Under the pieces are notes generated by a model that worked only from the letters and a program-made list of their open reading frames with translations, ran no database searches and had not been told where the DNA came from. Shown here in pieces: positions 11,116 through 23,938 of a stretch of 64,000 nucleotides of DNA. The translations under genes were made by a program, and so were the position numbers. The stretch spans positions 4,340,001 to 4,404,000 of the forward strand of contig CM066292.1 in NCBI GenBank assembly GCA_033816765.1, written 5' to 3'. Positions within the stretch are counted from its first letter, which is position 1. Every line of letters begins with the position of its first letter. Origin of the DNA: Nothopassalora personata. Its lineage: Eukaryota > Ascomycota > Dothideomycetes > Mycosphaerellales > Mycosphaerellaceae.

Positions 11116-12430
11116 ATTGTTGGACACGCGCGTTCGGGCACCACGATTCGCGTGCGACTACAGGCCTTCAATGCTTCGTCTAAGTGATCGTGAACGTCCT
11201 TTGACGAGTGAGAAAGAATAGACTGTCTCCGGTGCTGTCTAGTAGGTAGTCGACGTCAATGTCAATGTTGATACTGTAGTGCTGTAGTCAACGGCGGCGG
11301 ATGAATTTCACCAGCCATTCTTGCGCCTGTGAAGCACGGTCGCACGTCAAGCACACTCCCAGCAAACTTAGTTGGGGTGCATCGAATATTGATTGACCTC
11401 AATTATTACCTAGGCATGCTTCAAGCGCACCATACTTCTATGCAAAACGCGCTAGCAGAAAGCTCATCCTGATTCTTGAGCCTCAGGATGACGTCCGTTA
11501 TGTCCCGACTTCAACGTTATCCTTTTCTTGGCCATGTGTTATAGTGGTCTCAGAGACATGTGCTTGTTTCCCAACAGAAGCTATATGTACTGCACATCTC
11601 TAAACAGCGGAAAAATCGCAATCCATTGTCAGCTACATAACTGAATGGCCTGGTCGAGCAGCCTATCGATTCAACGATCGTGGAGGTTGTCTGCACGATG
11701 GCAGTCGACTCTGAAGCGACACCTTGGCGCCACATGTCGAACGGAATGTCCTTGAGCATTTAAAGGCTCTCTTGACGGCTATAACGAAACGTGGTTTTCA
11801 GGCCGGTGTATGTAAGTCGCAGTCAGTCGGCACGTCTCAGAGTTCAGAAGAGCCTGAGTCGGACATGGGCCATTAACAAGGCAAATGCCTGCTGCCTCAT
11901 CTCAAGCATGACCTGTGGTCACGGCACGTAAACAGCACCGAAGCTCGATCGCGACTTCATCGACATCAGTGGAATCCGGATGGCGCTGTGAGCCACCTTC
12001 TGGGTAACACCCGCGACGACATTATCATAGCACACGATTTTGCGCTGTCTAGCAACCACAGACCGTCATTCGATGTGCGCTGTCTAGCGCACAGGACGAA
12101 TTAATCGCAGGTTTGATATCCATGTTGCATACCACAGCTGCAATGAAGCAAAAATTGAAAGCCACAGGATGAGAACAACAACTGAGAAGAGAGAAGGCTC
12201 GAAGTTGTTGTTCGTAATCACTCTTGTTCTGACCATTCTGGGCCACAGACTGTCGATATTTGATTCAACCCGCCTTCTGTTGGGGTACAAGATGGGATGC
12301 AGTCCAACTCCTCGCTTAGAAAAAGTCGAAATCCATCGTTGATGACCATACTGCGCCGTTCCGTGCCGCTCGCTAAAGTACAAATTTATATTCCAAGATT
12401 GATGAAGTGGAGAGGGAGACCCATTCTTAG
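11116..12430. other. Intergenic, nothing recognised
   Basis: It holds the promoter side of the PQ-loop gene and the 3' side of the small gene ending at 12431. No conserved reading frame, repeat or RNA gene was found on either strand. Confidence 0.45.
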
Positions 12431-12727
12431 TTATGCCGAAGTCGAGTCCACACTCGATTCTGGTGTGAGAGATGAGACGGAACCCGAGTTGGCTGATCGT
12501 CTTCGTGATGATGCTGTTGCCAGTTCGAATTGTTGCTTTGTATGTTGGTGCATGATTCTGAAGGTTGGTTAGTCCTGCGATAATGATCTGACGCTGCGAG
12601 TGACGTGCCTTTGATACGACTTTGCAGCTACGTCGGGTTCGTTGAGATTGTACTGCTTGGCGAACTGGTCTTGTGCTGGGTGCTCAAGACCGTCGGTGGA
12701 GTAGACGTGTGCTCCGGAGCCAGACAT
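12431..12727 (-). CDS. Small conserved fungal protein, 81 residues, with a GC-AG intron
   Basis: Exon 1 is 12727-12609 and exon 2 is 12557-12431. Exon 1 encodes SGSGAHVYSTDGLEHPAQ and then a QFAKQYNLNEPDVAAKSYQ stretch. Exon 2 gives RIMHQHTKQQFELATASS followed by a Ser/Arg-rich tail. I recognise this as a small conserved ascomycete hypothetical family from memory only; its function is unknown. The frame is preserved only if the intron starts with GC (AAAG|GCACGT) and ends TTCAG, length 51 nt, with a good branch site GACTAACC. No GT donor nearby keeps the frame. The protein is hydrophilic, without signal peptide or membrane segment. The ATG has an A at -3 and follows a pyrimidine-rich, CA-rich leader typical of a 5' UTR. 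Confidence 0.72.
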
Positions 12728-12880
12728 GATGTGTTGACGAAGATGTGTGTTGTGATGGTTGGACGTCGAGGTAGAAAATGTCGTGCGACGTTGGTGTAAC
12801 AGTTAGTCGTAACTTGGTGGCTGTGAATGCTTCGATCTGGATGGGTTGAGGATTCAGGAACTGGTCGGCTGCGAGGTAGA

Positions 12881-12888
12881 CCTTATAG
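12881..12888 (-). promoter_or_regulatory. Possible TATA box of the 81-residue gene
   Basis: On the minus strand the sequence reads CTATAAGG, about 155 bases before the ATG at 12727. The intervening leader is CA- and CT-rich. The position is plausible for a fungal TATA element, but no transcript evidence is available. Confidence 0.35.
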
Positions 12889-15800
12889 CACTAATTTCTC
12901 CCAGCTACCACCACACCTCAAGAGGGAGGGTCGACAAGAGAGCGGAGGCCCCTGCGTCAGACTCCCACAGGATCAGCCTGTTATGATGTTGATTTCGGGG
13001 TCCAATCGTTCGCATAGTCACCGCAAGCATCCAAGCGCAGCATCCAAGCGAAGCTTTAGTTCGTGTCAGTAGCCGCAAGGTGGATGACAGTGCCGGTGGG
13101 TTTTGTCGCTAGAGGTGCAGAGTTCCCGGGTGAGTGACGAGACGACAAAGAACAGAGCCGCATCCTTTGTGGAGGTCGAGAAGCAATTGGGGCCGATGGT
13201 CAGCAACGAGGGACTTCCCACAGCAATCGGACAGGGTTCACGGGACCAGGGTCGGTAGGCCGGATGCAGATCATTTTAGCCTGTTGCCGAGTGTGACGTC
13301 GAGGCTGAGCCCTGCATATCGTGCTGCATGAGGGTTTGCGGAGACGTTTTCTGCATTTGTTGATCGTCCTCTCCCAAGCAAAGCCATCATGGGTGGTCAG
13401 GGCGGACTTTCAGCAATCAAGACGCCTGTGGTCAGGACTGCCAAGGTACGGCCAAATGCTTCATCATATTGAGCCTGGAGGGCACAGTCACTGCCGAGGG
13501 TATCATACGCACCTCCTCGCGTGCCAGACTATCTGCCTTTCGACAGGAAGACCCTTGATGACTCAAAGCGGCCTCAACGGCATCTTGGCAATTCGCTCAT
13601 GATCCACTCTCTACCGCTCCACCACTGACGCAGCGTGCCACCCAGTCGGTGAATAATCAGGGCAATCAGGGCCCCCATGTCACGAGACCTCGCCAGAAGT
13701 CCAGACTGCCGGCTTGCTGCTTGCATGACGGGCGACTCTGTCCACCTCGGGCGACTCTGTCCACCTCGGGCGACTCTGTCCACCTCGGGCGACTCTGTCC
13801 ACCTCGGGCGACTCTGTCCACCTCGGGCACAGCAACTCTGTCCACATCGGGCACCACCACGGCACACAGGCAAGCAGCATCCTGCGTTCACGGCAGAGCA
13901 GTATGTCAATATGCGGCGCTATGCGACAAGGACCACGTGATTCGAAGATCAACCATTTTCGTGAGCCACCTGAGGTATATCCATCCAGATGACGCTTATG
14001 GGCCTTGACTTCCGTGTCAAACGACAAAACCGAAGACGTGGAACTCTGGACGTTGGATCAGCAAGCCAGCCCAACGGGCTTGCCGCCCGGTTCTTTCGTG
14101 TTAGGTCCGGACCCCTGATTGCGCTATTCAACGTCATCAGATCCGCAACCGGGAGATATCTGTGACATGCTTTTTGTTGCCACGCGACGACATCCCAACC
14201 GTGGTGCGGTTCACAGTCCTCTTGGCGTGTCACAAGTCATCGAAGATACCATTTTCGATCATATAGCGATGCACGGCTAAGTGACGTCCGATAGGTGATC
14301 CACACGGAGAGGCGGCAGCATTGCTTCGGGGACCTCACTTCGCTGCTCCTCAGAGATCAAATCCATCACGGTGAATGTGATCAGGCCATCTCCTCTCCCT
14401 TTACAGCATTACTCCAGAGCGCATTGGTCACAGCAAGGGTTCCGGCAGTAGTTGACTACCATGGATTCTGACCGACGACAAAGTGTACGACCGGCTCCGC
14501 TCTCACGTTGCACGCGGTTACTTCCCCTTTTTGGGGTTCGTGCTACGTTGCAATCAACCACATGTGCAAGAGAGCGATCCATCTCTCGGCACCTCAACAG
14601 GTTCTAGGTGCCTCTGCGATTAGATGACGAAATGATGAAGCGCTCGGTGGACTGCTACACCGTCGCGAGCACCCTCATGTCGGGCCGTTGCAGGTTGCGA
14701 CAGCATGTGCTGTGAGATCATACCATGACAGCATGATCTACTGGCAGATCCACTCTTATGTGGTTGACTCCAATTGTCCAGGACGAGGATCCTATGCTAC
14801 TCGCGGCTCAAGCCCGTGCTCTGGCTCGCGTAGGAAAAAAGCATTCCTTGCTATGGTCCTTTAGCGATCATCTCCCTGAGGCTCGGAGTTTTTGTGCTGT
14901 TAATGGTACCCTGACCATCAACCTGAGCAGCATTCGTGATGCCAAGCACCCAAGCATTGTCCCAGCAGTACTCAGGCGAGTATCACAGCACGCTCAGATT
15001 GAGCGTGATCTTGCTCATGCAAAGCGGCTGGACCCTCCTCAACAATGCTATAGACTGCAGGCATGGGAGGTGCGAGGTATTCAGCCGTGGACAACGAAGG
15101 TGGTATCAGCACACGCAACATCTGGAGGGTCCTGCAGCGGGCCATTTGATTGGGATGCTCACGTGCCGCGTCGACGTACTCGATCTCTCGATTTATGAAT
15201 GGTCCAAACATCGTCATCGGTCGCGAGGTGGCCAGCTGCTCGCGGCACTCTCCTTGGCACGTTCGGCAGAGGTCGCGTCACTGTAGGGCTCTCCTCTCGT
15301 CTGATGCTGCACAGGTAGGCGCGTGGAATTTCTGCGCATGATTTAACTGCCACGCGTGATGCTGAACTCGCCGGCACTCTATTGCCCTTCACACCCGTGC
15401 GAGGTTGGTGCTGTCTCATGAGACTTGGCCTGGATTGTCATCACTCATGCAGAAGACTTCGAGCTGTCTAGCACAAGATAAGCTGACATATCATGGTCCA
15501 CAAAACGAACACCTCGCAGGTTGACCTGCGATTTCCACGAGGGAGCACATCAGAAGGTCCAGAAGCTGACGCCGATGCAAGAAGGCGTGTTGGTATGTCC
15601 CGGAGGACGCCAAACATCGGCTGGTAGTGTAACATTCAAGACATTCGACGAAGGTTAAATGGATAACGGAGAACAGCTCTTCGTGTCAACCAATTCCCTC
15701 ACAGGAGAGGACCCGCAATCTCTCTTCGTGGGAGCCACAAGCGCTGTCGGGCTCGTCATGAAAACGCGTCTTGCATCTCTACTGTCGAGCGGTCAAACTT

Positions 15801-17320
15801 GGAGGAAATGTCCCTCTGGCGTCGTCGATGCACATGGTACATACAGATCGGGCAGGGAGAGTAGAGTAGCAAGTTCATGCACCGAACGTCCTGTCATGAG
15901 CCGAATCGTCAACACCGAGTCGTTACTCTGTGCATGGCAACGACTCTCGAAAACTGCGGACCTCATCCATCATCCGTCACCTCCGCTTCAAGGAACACAA
16001 CGAACCCGGAATGACTAACATTCAGAAATGCTGCCCGCGTTAAGCAGATGAGTACTGCCCAGTACCTCCATCGATCTGCAATCTCAACTCGACTAATCAG
16101 CTCCGCCGACAATTGCACCTTCGGACCTCCAGCCGAAGCTACTCAACTACACAAAGCTTACAACAGAAGAACCCTGCTGACCTGGACTGTCTGCCTGATG
16201 GCGCTGGTAGACACCACGTCTGCAGTGAACCTACAATACCACCGCGCAGATGGCCTTGCTCTTGAGAAGCTTGACCCGTTCCAAGTCTGCGAAAGCTTTG
16301 ATGGTTGGGATTATTGCCAGAATGGTGATTGTGCAGATACGATAAGTCTGCTCCTGATCAGCAACGATAGGTGGCCGACAACTATGCTGACGGGAAATTT
16401 CCAGGTCAAAGGCAGGGTATCTGTCCGTCCTATGGTCCAGATGTAGAACGAATCCGTTGAGCGGCTGGGAAGAAGTTGGCGCGGATGAAATTCTGAAGAG
16501 GCGTGGAGGAGATCTGTGACGGTAAAGGGGAGGGTTGCGGCATGTTTGTCGGCAAGGGAACAATCAAGGGAATGGGGCGGCGGGCGGTGGAAGCGATCAA
16601 GAGTAGTCCTTCGCAACTAGAGAGGAAATCCGCACGAAGCACTGTCCACGATCGCACTATGTCGTTCATCTCTGTAGCCACGGCATCGAGGCTCCAACCG
16701 CAATCCTGTGCTTCAGTCCTAAGGTCCTTTTCTCCCTGTCACACCCATCTTCGGAGCTTATACCTGCTTCATTCATGAATTGCGCACGCTCCTCCCCGAT
16801 GATCCATAATGCCGTGCAGACAGCGCAACCAAATCTGGTATGTCTACATCTAGCATGGGCTTTCCCCAACAGCTCATGCAGCCGACAAGCCCCCTCTCTG
16901 CGTCGCGCTCACCCACCTACCAGTCACCGAAGCCGTCCTCAACGGCGAACAGTGATTGATCCCTCCACTTTCAACTCTGCATTCGGTGCGAACCCAAGAC
17001 CACCGCCAGACCGTCGAACAGCTCACACACAGAGTTCCTCTCACGGCCCAATCGTGCCGCGATCGGGTACAAGTCTTGAGTCGGAGGTCGATAACGCTAC
17101 ACAAAGATACGGAACTCGATGCGTTGCGGTTGATGGATGAGGAATTCTAAGCTTCGTGCGGCGCCAGGACGGCGATTTTTAAAAGGTGGCCCCTCGCGAA
17201 TGGAATGCCGAGACATACGCTCTTGTTTTGTATGTCGTGAGAAGATGGGCTAGCTGGCACAGCAGCTGCAGGTGAAGATATGCAGATATTCGAATCGAAT
17301 GTCTTGGCGCGAGGTTGGGG
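12889..17320. other. Gene-poor region, about 4.4 kb
   Basis: Apart from the minisatellite at 13730-13848, nothing here could be assigned. Open frames up to about 146 codons exist (for example 14758-15198 and 16048-16446, both plus strand), but they lack recognisable motifs, have no splice partner that extends them and overlap equally long frames on other strands. Base composition looks normal, so this is not RIP-damaged repeat. Confidence 0.5.
13730..13848. repeat. 19-bp minisatellite, five exact copies plus a degenerate one
   Basis: The unit GGGCGACTCTGTCCACCTC is repeated exactly at 13730, 13749, 13768, 13787 and 13806. A 24-base degenerate copy runs from 13825 to 13848. Because 19 is not a multiple of three, every frame cycles through the array, creating long open frames on both strands that are artefacts. 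Confidence 0.95.
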
Positions 17321-17515
17321 TTGCATTGTTATTTACTAGGTAATGCTATTACGATTCTGTTATTATTGTAATTACTACTAATCTAGCGCTGCAAATAATA
17401 TCATTATTAGTTCTATCTACTATTACTCTTACTATTTATAGTGAAAGTAATTACTTATATTGTTACAATCTATTATTGATTCTCACTCCTACCAACACTA
17501 CTTACGATCTTAAGC
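17321..17515. repeat. AT-rich, CpA-poor relic
   Basis: About 195 bases of very AT-rich sequence built from tta/tat/act words stand out sharply from normal flanks. The composition resembles the RIP-damaged block at the right of the window, so a short degraded transposon remnant is inferred. No coding or terminal structure is left. Confidence 0.45.
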
Positions 17516-18208
17516 ATCTAATCGCGCTAGGAACCAGACAACCTGTTTTCACATAACAAATCTGTAGCCAGTTGTAGCCCTTTTCCCAAGCTAACGTGAG
17601 CATAATAGTCTTGTAGACTGTAGTAGTTAGACGCAGCTCCTTTCCGACTGACTACTGACTTGCTCTCATTCATGACGAGAAAGCTGAATATCGTCGCCAA
17701 TTCCGGAGGCAACGCGTGCTCAATGCTTCACTACAGCGTCACCATTTGTGACGGGACATAGACGTTTGCCAGATAGAGTGAGAATTAATGAACATGATCT
17801 GAACATCAAATGGTGTTCATTTCGCTCCAAGATATCTCATCTGCGTACAATGTGTGCTGTGAATCCCAGCTACTATCTCTCATCCTATGGGACGAGTAAT
17901 CGAATGCGGTACGAACAGAGTACAACCCTCCCACTGATACTTCATGCAGTCCATGACGCCACCCTCTTTGCAAAGAACCGGCGTGAAAGTATACTCAAAG
18001 AAGCAGAGTCTCCGCCCATCCATCAAATAGAAATCAAAAGCACCTGGGTATAGTCCGCCAACCACTGTTTCCTCTCGCTTTCACGTCATGCCCCAAACTC
18101 CATAATATTGCTATAGCGCCATTGACGTAAGGTTGATCATTTGAAAACGCCTACACGCTAAGACCACCACCACCAGTCTTCTGTGAAGACCGCCTAAGTC
18201 TGTACTGA
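17516..18208. other. Intergenic, 3' side of the KDM5-type gene
   Basis: No gene was recognised. The last 100 bases are likely 3' UTR of the demethylase gene that ends at 18209. Confidence 0.45.
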
Positions 18209-21200
18209 TTACTCAGTGGTCTGCACTGCCGCTTCCGGCGGAGGTTGTGTCGAAGGTTCAGATGGAGCATTGCTCAAGTCAACATCGTTCTTGACTTCGG
18301 CTTCGCTTTTCGGGATGTCCGCAGTAGAACTGTCAAGGCTAGTACTCGTCACATTGGCTTCAGCTTCAGCTGACACAGGACCCTTGTCGTTGGCCCCGTC
18401 GGGGCTAGGCATGCCATCGTCCTGATCATGGACGAGATCGGCAAAGACGCTGTCAATGTTAGCACCAACGCTATGCTGACTACCTCCGAAACCAGGGCTG
18501 TTAAGTCCTGCTGTTGTGGTGAAGCTGGGATCCGGTGGATTGGTCATAGTCGGCTGTTTCGGCGAGTCGAACATACCCGAAGGCATGCCAGATGGAATGG
18601 CACCCGACATCTGAGGACTCATTACGCCGCTGCTCTTCGCCTTCTCCTCGGCGCCAGATGGGCCTGGCGAGCCAAACATATTTTCAGGACCAGAGTCGTA
18701 TATGTGGTTGCCAAAGTGAGGCGGTGGGGGTGAATTACCTGGTGGAGCGTAAGCGGTGAAGTTCGCTGGCGAGCCAAGTTGTTGTTGTTGAGGTGCTGAT
18801 GTCGAGGAACCTTCGCCAGCGGTGGTTGAGAACATTGGTGACTGGCCGAAGGCTGATGAGACCATGTTCATGCGCTCTTGGGGAGTCTCATAGCCAAGAC
18901 CAGGAGTATGTGAGGCCGGCGTGGGTAGAGCATTGACCTTGGTCTTGAACGCTTCGAGATCAGTCAAGAGGCTTTTATCCTCCTGACCCACCTCGATCAA
19001 CTCCAGGAGCGCCTTCATCTTCAGCAGTCTATCACGATTGGCATGGGGCTCAGCAGCCAGGAAATCATCCACCACATCAAATCGAGCCAACTTGCCCAGG
19101 ACCTGGACCGCCAAAGCTGTCAAGTGCTTCTTTCTGATCGGCTCCTGGGACTGAGTCGCCGAGGTCACGCCCGATGAGAACGGTTGGGCCGATCCAGCAG
19201 ACGATGGCGGGAAGCCAGGCGTGACTGAGCCTGTTGGCGACGCGCTTTGGTGGCCTGCTGGCTTCAATGGCATCGGGTTGCCTGGCCCACCTGGACCCAT
19301 GACTTCAGACATCTTTCGCTTCGCGACGTGAGGCTTGATCTTGTACTGCTGAGGCAAGTCATCGGGATTGGTTATCCCAAGCTGCGCCATAAGTTTCTGC
19401 TGCTTGGTAGGACGTGGCTTACGAGTCGAGCCTGACTCCTGCACGAGTGGCGGTGCGCTTGGAGTTACCTGCGCTAGACGATGGAGCGTTTGACGGAAGT
19501 AGTTGGTCTCTGGCGCAAGCAGAATGTCTGCGCCTTCGACCTTGCGCAAGTAGAACCGCAGCAGGCCAATGTCGTCAGTAGTCGGCGGCATGATCGGGTC
19601 CATATATTGCCTGACAAAGTCGCGGAACGCTTGGCCATAGTCGCACATACTGGCCAATGTCTTCTCCTCCTCTGGCTGGAAAGGAAGAGTTTCAAGCTCG
19701 TCCTGCCAGGATTGCAGCTCCTCGAGCTTGGGTCGTGCAGCATCGCGTGGAATTCTGACGCGCCAGTCGCAGATCGGACAGGTGTACTTATCATCCTCCT
19801 TCACCTTGCCGCGAGCGATCTTCAAGCATTTGCCGTGGTACCACTCGTGACACAACTCGCACTCTATCATCATGCCGGCTTCGGACTTTCGGCAGATGCA
19901 GAAGACATCTCTGCTGGAATTGCTTCCTTCTGGTGGCAGCTCAGCGCCTTCCTCCGGTGTTGCTGCTCTACTCGATGGTTCTACGGGACCTCGTGGTCTG
20001 TCGGTGAGGTCGAAACAACACTGATTCCTGTTGTCTACGATCTGCATGTGTTGGTGCAAGATATGAAGCGGCGCATTCGCTTTGCCGAAAAGCTTTTTTC
20101 CACGTCTCATCCAGTCCTCGTGCCGCTTCATCTCTTTCTCGAGATCAATGGTTCCATTCGGCTTGCTTTGCAGCTCGTCCAGCGCATCCATGATGTCCTT
20201 CACCTCGCGGTAGTGAGGCCGGTTGCGGAACTCGGGGTCTTTGCTCCTCTCGAAGAGTGAAAGGATCTTATCCTGTATCTCGCGCTGTTTCTTGAGGATA
20301 GCATCGACTTGAGCGAGGGTCTCAGGCGTGACAGGCAGGCTTGCCGCCTGTCGTGATAGGGCGTCCAGCTGCTGGTAGTGTACTTGCTCCACAGCCATCA
20401 GCTCTTTAGCTTTCTGCTCCCACAACTCTCCCTGTGCTTTGTGTTCGCGAAAGAATGACATGTCTGGGTTCGTGTCAGGGACACCAATGTCGACACCCGA
20501 TTGAATGAACTTCTCGATCTCGGCCAAGGTCTGCTCTTGCTTTCCAGTCTCGAGAATCGGACGCTTTGCCTTGGCTTCATCGTTCCAGCGCAATCTTTTC
20601 AGGACTCTGTCTAGGTTGTCAATCTCCGGAATGTCCACTTGGAACTCTCGCCCGCGTTCTGCAAGTTCCTCAAAATCGGCTGTCGTCCTCGCGTGGATGT
20701 TGTGCAATGCAGCGTTCGCGTCCTTTTGAAATGCCTCAATGCTCTCTGCACGATCGCGCAGTGTCGTAATCTCAGCACAGTCGAAACCAATCTTGTCAGC
20801 AGAGTCGAGAAGGTTCTTGATGTTCGAGACTTTACGCAACTCCTTGTCACGTTCTTCATGTTCGGCGGCTTTCGTGCCTTTACGCCACGACTTCTCGTTC
20901 TTGCGCCGGTTGGTCTGCTTGCGGGAGATGTAGTTAGTGGCCTCCTCGACCCACTCATTGCACCTCTCCACGAAGCGTCGCAAGTCCGGAAGCTGCGGTA
21001 GATCATATTGAATCTTCTCGCCCTCTGTCAACAACGTGCGCAGATGCTTTAGCGATGGCCGCGGGTTCTCGTCAAGCTCAGCATCAACTTTCGCAGCCCA
21101 CGTCTCCGGAATGTTGGCCTTGTCAACAACCTTGCCGACAGTCTTTTTGAGCTGGTCATCGGTCATGCGGATGGACACCACATGCTCTCCACTTTCTCCC

Positions 21201-23938
21201 GAGTATCGCTCTGACTCCAGTGCATCACAGCACTCGTAATGACCAGCATGCAGCAAGCATACCCACTTCATAGTCTTCTGGCACCGGTACCTCGACAGAT
21301 AGCAGTATGCTTTGCAGAACGTGCATATGATTTCGTCTTCTTCGGTGGTTGGATCGATGATTTCGGGTACTGGTGTGTAGCGAGGGCCAGCGTATGGCTC
21401 TTCTGATGCAGTGCCATCTTCTGATGTTGGACCGACAAAGAAATGCTGGCGTGCAGAAAGCTCATCGCCGAGCATGCGCTCCAACGCCGGCGCCAGCCAC
21501 TTGCCCGTGCGAATGGTGTGGTCACGCGAGGCAGCTGTCAATAAAAGCTCGTCGTGGGAGAAGCAGGGCTGTTTTCTGTAGTCTCTGAGTCGCTTGACGC
21601 CCTCCTCGCCGTACGGCTCCCAGTCGCTTGGGGCGAAGTTGACCGCCTCGTTAAAGTTGAAGCCGTGATTGAAGCCCGCATGATATGCTCTAGGGAATGT
21701 TATGACGAATTGTCCCGCATGCTGGTCAGTTGCATAGACACGAACTCCAGCTTTGCGCAGCTTCTCTGGCTTGGCGAGAGTCACAAGCTGGAACAAGAGA
21801 TCCGGCTGGGTCTCGAACAGCTCTGGCATGTCATCTTTCAAGGCTTGCTCAAACTTGTACGAGTCCTCGCCTGGAATGCCATACCACGTCTTCGTCTCTC
21901 CGAAGTGCTGATAGTTGGCCGAGTAGGTATAATGATCCTCGTTGTGCCAGCAGAAAGTGGAGAAGATCATGCCAACATAAAGCCACGGCACAGTCATGCC
22001 TGAGACGTCAGACTTTATGTGACGAAAGAGCGACTCCTTATCCAGGGGCATGATATTCAGGTTCCAGGGATCAGTCGCGTATGGATCCCGAGGGTGCCTC
22101 TCGATGGTCGGAAAGCCGCTGCCGTGTGTGGTGGAGTGAATGTCTGCACCGTATTCTACCTCAGTCGAGTCTGACAAATCCTCGACAAGCCGCCAGAACT
22201 CTCGCTCCACGTCGTCTTCCTCAAGATGGCGCTTGGTCTCCGTGAAGGGACTGAACTGTCGCGGCATGGTGTTGAAGTGATGGTGCTTGAACTCGGTCGC
22301 CTTTCGCTGGAAGCCAGCTAAAGAGTACACATCGCCCTCTTCGAACCCGAACTCGTTAGTACCGACCAAGCATCGCGGACAATGCCACTCGTAATCGGGC
22401 GGCTGCTTCAGTGGTGGCTCCAGGCAGTACATGTGGTACGCGCAATCGCAGCTCTCACATCGCAAACGCTTTTGCGGTTCGTCCAGCTTTCCACACGACT
22501 CGCATATCTCGCCAGGCTTGTAGTTGCCTCGCTCTCGGAGCTGCTGTATGCGTGCCGCAGACATGCGCGAGTGATGCATGTTGCTGCCTGCGACCGTTGG
22601 TACGTCTTTCCTCAGGCGCTTGCTTCTTCTATTCATCATCTCGACTTCTTCTGGTGTAAGCTCGCTATGTTGACGCTTTAGTGCTGCTACGCCATTCGGA
22701 TGCGGTGCAATAGCCTGTTGGTTTGCATGGACCGGAGTTGAGTCGAGCGATCGCTGTGGCGTGGCACTATTGGACTGACTGTAGCCATTCGCACCATTGA
22801 CGGAGGTGAAGGATGGTGTTGCCGCAGGTACATTGACTGGCGTGAATGCTCCGGCGTTGACTGGTGTGAAGCCGCCTGTGCTGGGTGGAGGTGGAGGAGG
22901 CGGCTGCTGGAATGGTGTCTGCTGTCGCTGCTGGGGAGTGGGCGGTTGTGGGCTGTGGCCATTGAGCGAGGCGTGAAGAGTAGCAGAAGCCTGTAACGCC
23001 GGCGCATGCTGTTCTGGTGACGCTCCCGGCTGTTTCTTGGCAGGCGATGGACCTGGTGAGGGTGTGTATGGGCCGCCGTTCATCATCTCCAGCTGCTGGT
23101 GGACGCCCGGCTTTGCGACCCTGAGATACTCCTCATATGGTAACAGCCACTTTTGGTAGCTGTTCTTGAGGGATGTCGATAAAGAAGACATGATTTTGCC
23201 GCTGTACCCCAAATCTCGTCCGACTTCAGCCCATCTCTTGCCTTTGCAGACTTGCTCAAAACCGCCCTTGCGTTCCACGGTCTTCTTCAAGCGATATAGA
23301 TCAAGTGGTCGCTTGTCGACGCTGGGAAAGCGGTTGAGGTTGTGGCCATTTTGCTTGTGGAATTTAGCCAACTGATCGAGATAGTCGTTGTTGACGCGGT
23401 TGCCGCCTTCGACCGAATTGAGCTCCTGGCGACGGGTGCGGAAATGGAAACGCTATATGGACGTTAGGTTAATGGCGTTCGTCGTTGCTCACTACTAATC
23501 GATGCGACATACCTCCGTGTTGATGGCAAAATCGGGGTTCCAGCTATCGGGTGGGACGACCTTGACGATACCGTACTTGCTACCCTCGGGAGCGATCTTG
23601 CGCATATATTCCATGGGATCTCGGAACTCGTCCTCGGTAGGCCGGAAGGTCGGTGCCTGTGGGATGTTCAACACGCGGGGCGTCGTTCGCTCGGGACTTC
23701 GTGGTCGCTGGCCTTTGCGCTCGACAGTATTGATATCCATCGGCTCAGCCCGCCTCGCACTAAGAGGTATCGCATGGTTGTTGCCCGACGGCGGACCGTT
23801 CAGAGTACCCGGAGCTGTGATCTTCTCCGGCCTGAGCAGTTTGCCTCCTGCAAGCATCGTCGCAATCGATGGTGCCGCGCCAGGTGACGGACGGGGCGGA
23901 ACGGCCGACGTGCCACCAGTGCTCGGAGGGACCACCAT
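18209..23938 (-). CDS. KDM5: KDM5/JARID1 (Lid2-type) histone H3K4 demethylase
   Basis: Two exons (23938-23513 and 23452-18209) give 1889 residues. This family removes methyl groups from H3K4 with Fe(II) and 2-oxoglutarate. Domains in order: JmjN at about 95-145 (spanning the splice), ARID at about 150-265, PHD1 at about 455-505 (CESCGKLDEP, CDCAYHMYC), JmjC at about 609-775, C5HC2 zinc finger at about 850-905, a PLU-1-like helical region, and PHD2 at about 1323-1375 (CICRKSEAGMMIECELCHEW). The Fe ligands are intact: FCWHNEDHY (H-x-E, about 640) and the distal His in HAGFNHGFNF (about 734). The C-terminus is low-complexity. The 61-nt intron GTATGT..ATATAG restores JmjN continuity. Start: ATG 23938 has A at -3. 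The frame stays open upstream to about 24068 with an Asp-rich stretch but no ATG, and an out-of-frame ATG sits at 23967. It is divergent from SLX1. Confidence 0.93.

Noticed and set aside
13574..14027. Frames on both strands through the 19-bp minisatellite
   Set aside because: A repeat of non-triplet length without stops opens every frame; the peptides are periodic and meaningless.
14758..15198. 146-codon plus-strand frame
   Set aside because: Overlaps frames of similar quality on the other strand and in another frame; no motif.
16048..16446. 132-codon plus-strand frame with a hydrophobic stretch
   Set aside because: No recognisable family, no support from splice sites or neighbouring frames; could be real but the sequence alone does not show it.
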